Source of the DNA: Candidatus Aenigmatarchaeota archaeon
GTDB taxonomy: Archaea > Aenigmatarchaeota > Aenigmatarchaeia > QMZP01 > JAFGSV01
Length of the DNA: 18,556 bases
Reading direction: 5' to 3'
Assembly: GCA_020343635.1 (NCBI GenBank)
Contig: CP070804.1
Location: forward strand, 103,118-121,673
This document shows positions 14,522-18,556 of the stretch, in pieces (position 1 is the first letter of the stretch; each line of letters starts with the position of its first letter). The position numbers and the translations under genes are program-made. The notes under the pieces were generated by a model. It had not been told where the DNA came from. It saw only the letters and a program-made list of their open reading frames with translations, and made no database searches.

Positions 14522-15370
14522 ATGCTTAAGGAGTGGTCAGTCAAGCTATTTGGGTCTCTAGTTTCTCCTTATCTTGATTCGTTTGACCCCCTCGAAGCCA
14601 AGATTAAGAGCTCCAGGCTTTCGTACACGCTGAAGGAATACCTGTCCGTCTCGTTTCTATTCACGCTGATAGCATTCATCGTGTCCATGCTTTCCGGCTC
14701 GACCGTGGTCTCGCTGTTCACGGAAAGGGCCGTCTTCTCGTACACGTTTTCCATTGTGATGTCGGTACTCGCTTCAGGCTGCATTTTTATATTCTTTTAC
14801 TGGTATCCGAGCATAAAATCCAACAGCATACGGACTCGTATCGAAAGGGATATTCCATTCGCAGTTGCTTCCATGACGGCATCTGCGAGCTCCGGGACAC
14901 ACCCCACCGAGATATTCAAGATGATGTCCATAAGAAGGGGGATTATCGGCGAAGACTGCAAGAGGATATTCAGGGACGCAAAGATGTTCGGTACCGACAT
15001 ATCATCGGCAATGGTAAAAGTCGCCAACAGGACTCCTTCCCTTGCATGGTCGGAACTTCTCTGGGGACTGGTTTCAGTGATAACAACAGGAGGAGATATG
15101 TACAGATTCTTGTCCGAGAAGACCAGAGACAGCATGCAGCAGTACAGGAGGATGCTGGAAGCGTATTCAAGGCAGATAAACTTCTACACCGAGATATACA
15201 TAACACTGATCATAGTGGGAACGCTGTTCTTCATAGTGCTTTCATCTGTGATGTCCCCTCTTGTCGGGGGGAACATATTACTGGTACAGACCTTCCTTGT
15301 GTTTTTCTTTGTGCCATTAACCTCCGTGGGCTTCATAGTATTGCTTAAGGGGCTTTCGCCGTTGAGATAA
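14522..15370 (+). CDS. Pilus platform membrane protein 1 (FlaJ/TadB-C, T2SF family)
   Basis: A 282-residue protein with the layout of the T2SF family: two membrane segments (about 41-60, 72-93), a cytoplasmic helical domain (about 100-220) and two more membrane segments (222-244, 251-275). The cytoplasmic part has the usual block of small residues followed by a Gly (AVASMTASASSGTHPTEIF) and a later ITTGGDMYRFLSEK, matching the family's pattern. These proteins sit in the membrane above the ATPase and couple its movements to pilin extraction. It follows the ATPase gene with 3 nt between them, so the two are translated from one message. A second family member follows, as in Tad and several archaeal pilus loci. 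Confidence 0.85.
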   Translation: MLKEWSVKLFGSLVSPYLDSFDPLEAKIKSSRLSYTLKEYLSVSFLFTLIAFIVSMLSGSTVVSLFTERAVFSYTFSIVMSVLASGCIFIFFYWYPSIKSNSIRTRIERDIPFAVASMTASASSGTHPTEIFKMMSIRRGIIGEDCKRIFRDAKMFGTDISSAMVKVANRTPSLAWSELLWGLVSVITTGGDMYRFLSEKTRDSMQQYRRMLEAYSRQINFYTEIYITLIIVGTLFFIVLSSVMSPLVGGNILLVQTFLVFFFVPLTSVGFIVLLKGLSPLR

Positions 15371-15379
15371 GGTGTGATT

Positions 15380-16321
15380 ATGGAATTGGGAATAAGGGAA
15401 AGGGTGATCATCTTCCCGGTGGTTATTAGCGTCGCTATTATAATCACAAGTATATTGATTATCGGAGACGCTGCAGTCATAGGTAACATGTTCATAATAT
15501 CCATGTTCGTGGCCGTGATACCCTATTTCCTTTACAGGTACTCGAAATACGCCTGGCTGAAGGGTATCGAAAGACAGTTCCCCAACTTCATACGTGACCT
15601 TGCCGATTCGAAACGTTCGGGAATGACGCTTGAGACTTCGATAAATATGACAGCTAAGACCAATTACGGGAAGCTCACTTCAGAGATAAAAACCATGTCA
15701 AACAAGCTGTCGTGGGGAGTCCCCTTTCTCAGGGTAATCGACATCTTTGAGAAAAAGGTAAGTGACTCAACTGCCATAACCGAGGTTCTGAATATACTGA
15801 AGGAAGTCTACAAATCGGGGGGTAATGTGATCGCGACACTCGATTCTGCCGCGGCCAACATGAACATGCTGAGAGAAGCTGAGGAAGAAAGGAGGAGCGT
15901 CACGAGCCAGCACGTAATGGTGACTTATGGTATATTCCTTCTTTTCCTTGGAATAGTGATTGTCATAATATACATATTCGTTCCGATGATGACCACAGTG
16001 TCCATTGGTGGCGAATTCGAGGTCTCGGATCCATTCGCCACATCTTTCATGAATCCGTGTTCCGGTTTTGAAATAGCTTTTCCGTGCGGCCTTTTCGCTG
16101 CTACGTGTACTATGCTGGATGTGGACCCTGTTGAGGTAAGCTGTTACTATGTTTCACTGTTCTTCTTCGTGCTGGTAATACAGGGTCTCTCCTCAGGACT
16201 TATCGCGGGACAGCTCGGGGAAAACTCTGCTGTTGCCGGAGCAAAGCACTCCATGATAATGGCTTCTGTGGCAATCTTCGTCTTTATACTGCTGGCAAAG
16301 ATTGGTGTATTCCCAACATGA
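15380..16321 (+). CDS. Pilus platform membrane protein 2 (FlaJ/TadB-C, T2SF family)
   Basis: I start at ATG 15380 (313 residues) because AAGGTG (15369-15374) is spaced as its ribosome-binding site; a GTG at 15374 would overlap that site. The layout is two membrane segments (10-28, 31-52), a cytoplasmic helical domain with the T2SF pattern (RQFPNFIRDLADSKRSGMTL at 66-84, VYKSGGNVIATLDSAA), then three membrane segments (181-204, 257-276, 291-311). The loop between segments 3 and 4, probably extracellular, holds four cysteines (227, 236, 243, 255), unusual for this family and a candidate disulfide-bonded cap. It probably forms a heterodimeric platform with the preceding protein. Its stop overlaps the next start (ATGA). 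Confidence 0.85.
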   Translation: MELGIRERVIIFPVVISVAIIITSILIIGDAAVIGNMFIISMFVAVIPYFLYRYSKYAWLKGIERQFPNFIRDLADSKRSGMTLETSINMTAKTNYGKLTSEIKTMSNKLSWGVPFLRVIDIFEKKVSDSTAITEVLNILKEVYKSGGNVIATLDSAAANMNMLREAEEERRSVTSQHVMVTYGIFLLFLGIVIVIIYIFVPMMTTVSIGGEFEVSDPFATSFMNPCSGFEIAFPCGLFAATCTMLDVDPVEVSCYYVSLFFFVLVIQGLSSGLIAGQLGENSAVAGAKHSMIMASVAIFVFILLAKIGVFPT

Positions 16322-16800
16322 GGCGATTTAAGAAGGGTCAGGCTGTATTCGAGTTCGTAGTAGCATCTCTGATACTCTTCGCTGTGATATTCTACACCAT
16401 CAACTTCGTTTCTGTGGACTTCGGGATGCGGCATGAGCGTTTCCTGACTGATCATCTTGAGGGAAATGCCCTAAGAGTTTCTGATTTGGTCATGAGTCCG
16501 AGCGTAGGTATAGTGTCCAGCTGGCCCGACTTAAGCACGGTAAAGATGGGCGCGCTAGATGCCTCATGTGCTGCTGATTATATAGAAACTCTCGATGATC
16601 TTGGTCTCAGGGAAGAACTGCCATACGCCAGGTATACGCACATGAAACTGACCGTAATAGACCTTGACAGCGTTGTCTATGTTGACTGCGGCCGGTCCGC
16701 GCCAGAGGGCACAGAAACCGCAGAGGTGACCAGATTCGGGTACCTGCCGGCACCGATAAACGAAATAGCCATAGTTTCCATCTCCTTGTGGGGCGCTTGA
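16318..16800 (+). CDS. Pilin-like protein with canonical Glu5 (TadE/pseudopilin-like)
   Basis: This 160-residue protein starts MRRFKKGQAVFEFVVASLIL. Cleavage after KKG would leave Q-A-V-F-E, placing Glu at mature position 5, as in true type IV pilins. The hydrophobic helix spans about 8-30. A soluble domain follows with two cysteines (ASCAADY, VDCGRS) that may pair, and a C-terminal hydrophobic strand (INEIAIVSISLWGA). The start overlaps the platform-2 stop by 4 nt (ATGA), so translation is coupled and the product is tied to the machine. A single long N-terminal helix right after the leader resembles TadE/F-like minor pilins. Probably a minor or tip pilin. Confidence 0.78.
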   Translation: MRRFKKGQAVFEFVVASLILFAVIFYTINFVSVDFGMRHERFLTDHLEGNALRVSDLVMSPSVGIVSSWPDLSTVKMGALDASCAADYIETLDDLGLREELPYARYTHMKLTVIDLDSVVYVDCGRSAPEGTETAEVTRFGYLPAPINEIAIVSISLWGA

Positions 16801-16812
16801 TTTTTTAAAAAG
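16801..16812 (+). promoter_or_regulatory. TATA-like element for the pyrophosphatase gene
   Basis: TTTTTTAAAAAG starts directly after the pilin-like stop and lies 19-30 nt before the ATG at 16831. The T-run may also end the pilus transcript. Confidence 0.42.
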
Positions 16813-16830
16813 AAATTCAAAATATGTAGA

Positions 16831-18556
16831 ATGTACATGGAATTTTTCCCACCACTCGCCGGAGTGGTCGCGCTGCTGTTCGCACTGGCGCTCGCATTCA
16901 GGATAAAGGGAACAGAACTGAAGGACAAAAAGGTCGAGGAAATAAGCGGGCACATAAAGAGCGGGGCGTTAGCCTACCTGAACAAGCAGTACAGGTATCT
17001 GCTGATATTTGTTGCGGCGGTTACGGTCATACTGGTCCTCGTGATCAACTACCAGACTGCACTGGCGTTCATCGTGGGTGCCTTCTTTTCCGCACTCACT
17101 GGCAACGTGGGCATGAGGATAGCGACGATCGCGAACGCCAGGGCCGCGGAGAAATGTGAAAAGAGCCTTAATGACGGCTTGCAGGTCGCCTTTTCCTCGG
17201 GAAGCGTCATGGGAATGAGCGTCGTCGGTATCGGTCTTATTGGGGTGTCCGTCCTCTTCTTCATCTTCGGTGATCCTGAGATAATCTACGGTTTCGGGTT
17301 TGGCGCGAGCTCCATAGCGCTCTTCGCGAGGGTCGGCGGGGGCATATACACAAAAGCCGCAGATGTTGGCGCCGACCTCGTGGGCAAGGTCGAGAAGGGG
17401 ATACCTGAGGATGACCCGAGAAACCCCGCCACAATATCAGACAATGTCGGGGATAATGTTGGAGACGTTGCAGGAATGGGCGCTGACCTCTTTGAAAGCT
17501 ACGTTGACTCCATAATCGCTGCCATGGCTATAGGGGTGCTTATAACGGCGTTCGCCAATGCCGTCATGCTTCCTATGCTGCTGGCAGGTCTTGGAATAAT
17601 TGTTTCAATTATAGGAACGCTTTTCGTGCGCACGGGAGAGGGCAAGAACCCCCAGGGCGCGCTCAACAGGGGTGTATTTGCAGCCGCCGGAATAATGTTC
17701 GTTCTCTCCTATTTCCTGGTTGTTTATGTTACAGGTGAGGTCATGGTGTGGTATGCAGCCGTGGCCGGTCTTGTGTCGGGCATAATAATTGGCCTGACAA
17801 CGGAATACTACACCTCTGAGAGCAAATCCCCCGCGATATCCATAGCGAATGCCTCCCAGACAGGCCCCGCGACCAACATAATAGCGGGCTTGTCTGTGGG
17901 TTTAAAATCTACTCTTATACCCGTCCTTGTGGTCTCGGCTACCATCATCCTTTCATATCAGTTTGCAGGACTCTACGGGATAGCCATTGCCGCAGTGGGG
18001 CTGTTATCGACCCTCGGCATAACGCTCGCCACAGACACGTATGGTCCAGTGGCCGACAACGCTGCCGGGATCGCAGAGATGGCTGACCTTGGAAAGACTG
18101 TGAGGGAGCGGGCGGAATCTCTTGACGCCGTGGGCAACACCACTGCAGCCATAGGAAAGGGATTCGCCATAGGTTCGGCCGCGCTGACGGCCCTGGCGCT
18201 GTTTGCGGTGTACGGGCAGGTCGTGAACCTGACAGCGATAAGCCTGATGAACCCCTCTGTTGTCGCCGGCCTTTTCATAGGAGCGTTGCTCCCCTTCCTC
18301 TTCACCTCATTCACCATGAACGCGGTCGGCAATGCCGCGCAGAAGATGGTGCAGGAGGTCAGAAGGCAGTTCAGGACCATAAAAGGCATAATGAGCGGCA
18401 AGGGAAAGCCCGACTACAGGAGATGCATCGAGATATCCACGGTTGCTGCGCTCCATCAGATGATAGTCCCCTCGTTGCTCGCCGTACTCTCCCCGATAGT
18501 GGTGGGTCTGGTGCTTGGCGCCGAGGCCCTTGGGGGCATGCTGGCCGGTTCGATCG
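16831..18556 (+). CDS. hppA: Membrane-bound ion-translocating pyrophosphatase (3' partial)
   Basis: The frame is open from ATG 16831 to the window end (575 codons; the family usually has 650-750), so the C-terminus is missing. A second ATG at 16837 is also possible. The enzyme hydrolyses cytoplasmic pyrophosphate and pumps H+ or Na+ across the membrane. Signature motifs are present: DVGADLVGKVE (178-188), DDPRNPAT (194-201), and DNVGDNVGD followed by AGMGADLFESY (204-223), which bind Mg-PPi. At 435-443 it reads GNTTAAIGK: Ala where K+-independent enzymes have Lys, and Gly where they have Thr, so it should belong to the K+-dependent subfamily. Whether H+ or Na+ is pumped cannot be told here. 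Many membrane helices are visible throughout. Confidence 0.95.
   Translation, partial: MYMEFFPPLAGVVALLFALALAFRIKGTELKDKKVEEISGHIKSGALAYLNKQYRYLLIFVAAVTVILVLVINYQTALAFIVGAFFSALTGNVGMRIATIANARAAEKCEKSLNDGLQVAFSSGSVMGMSVVGIGLIGVSVLFFIFGDPEIIYGFGFGASSIALFARVGGGIYTKAADVGADLVGKVEKGIPEDDPRNPATISDNVGDNVGDVAGMGADLFESYVDSIIAAMAIGVLITAFANAVMLPMLLAGLGIIVSIIGTLFVRTGEGKNPQGALNRGVFAAAGIMFVLSYFLVVYVTGEVMVWYAAVAGLVSGIIIGLTTEYYTSESKSPAISIANASQTGPATNIIAGLSVGLKSTLIPVLVVSATIILSYQFAGLYGIAIAAVGLLSTLGITLATDTYGPVADNAAGIAEMADLGKTVRERAESLDAVGNTTAAIGKGFAIGSAALTALALFAVYGQVVNLTAISLMNPSVVAGLFIGALLPFLFTSFTMNAVGNAAQKMVQEVRRQFRTIKGIMSGKGKPDYRRCIEISTVAALHQMIVPSLLAVLSPIVVGLVLGAEALGGMLAGSI

Noticed and set aside
10492..16800. 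Archaellum (arl/fla) operon
   Set aside because: No FlaF, FlaG or FlaH-like gene is present, and there are two separate platform proteins rather than one FlaJ.
1..18556. CRISPR arrays, insertion sequences, prophage genes or rRNA
   Set aside because: No regularly spaced repeats, transposase or integrase motifs, phage structural proteins or rRNA-like stretches were seen on either strand.

Overview
The window is archaeal. The evidence is a group II chaperonin (thermosome), a DUF63 membrane protein, an EndoQ-type PHP nuclease, class III (pilin-type) signal peptides, a FlaI/TadA-type ATPase with FlaJ/TadC-type membrane proteins, TATA boxes about 25 nt before many start codons (suggesting leaderless mRNAs), and a tRNA gene interrupted by bulge-helix-bulge introns. 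Arginine is mostly AGG/AGA and isoleucine often ATA. The lineage cannot be fixed by eye; a DPANN-type archaeon is a low-confidence guess.

Layout. (1) 3-2234: 5'-truncated gene for a polytopic membrane protein with a long C-terminal beta-rich, Cys-containing region. (2) 2249-3810, minus strand: an unrecognised membrane-anchored protein and a DUF63 protein. (3) 3863-7008, plus strand: three consecutive lipoprotein genes with the same two-module layout, a module that also seems to occur twice in the C-terminus of the first protein. The DUF63 gene and the first lipoprotein gene diverge from what looks like one shared TATA element. (4) 7005-8270, minus strand: an endonuclease Q-like PHP protein. 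(5) 8305-8646, minus strand: a tRNA-Ile(UAU) gene with an anticodon-loop intron and a T-loop intron, preceded by a repeat of its own 5' end and a decayed intron-like segment. (6) 8774-10432: thermosome. (7) 10492-16800: a type IV pilus-like locus with a coiled-coil protein, a candidate major pilin, two minor pilin-like proteins, a secretion ATPase, two membrane platform proteins and a fourth pilin-like protein. (8) 16831-end: a membrane pyrophosphatase, truncated by the window edge.

How the parts work together. The pilus locus is a nearly self-contained assembly machine: the ATPase powers the two platform proteins, which insert pilins cleaved by a prepilin peptidase encoded elsewhere. No archaellum accessory genes are seen, so an adhesive or uptake pilus is more likely than an archaellum. 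The lipoprotein array with its polytopic relative looks like an uncharacterised cell-surface system. The tRNA with a canonical BHB intron in the T-loop, plus sequence-related introns, is the strongest unusual nucleic-acid feature.
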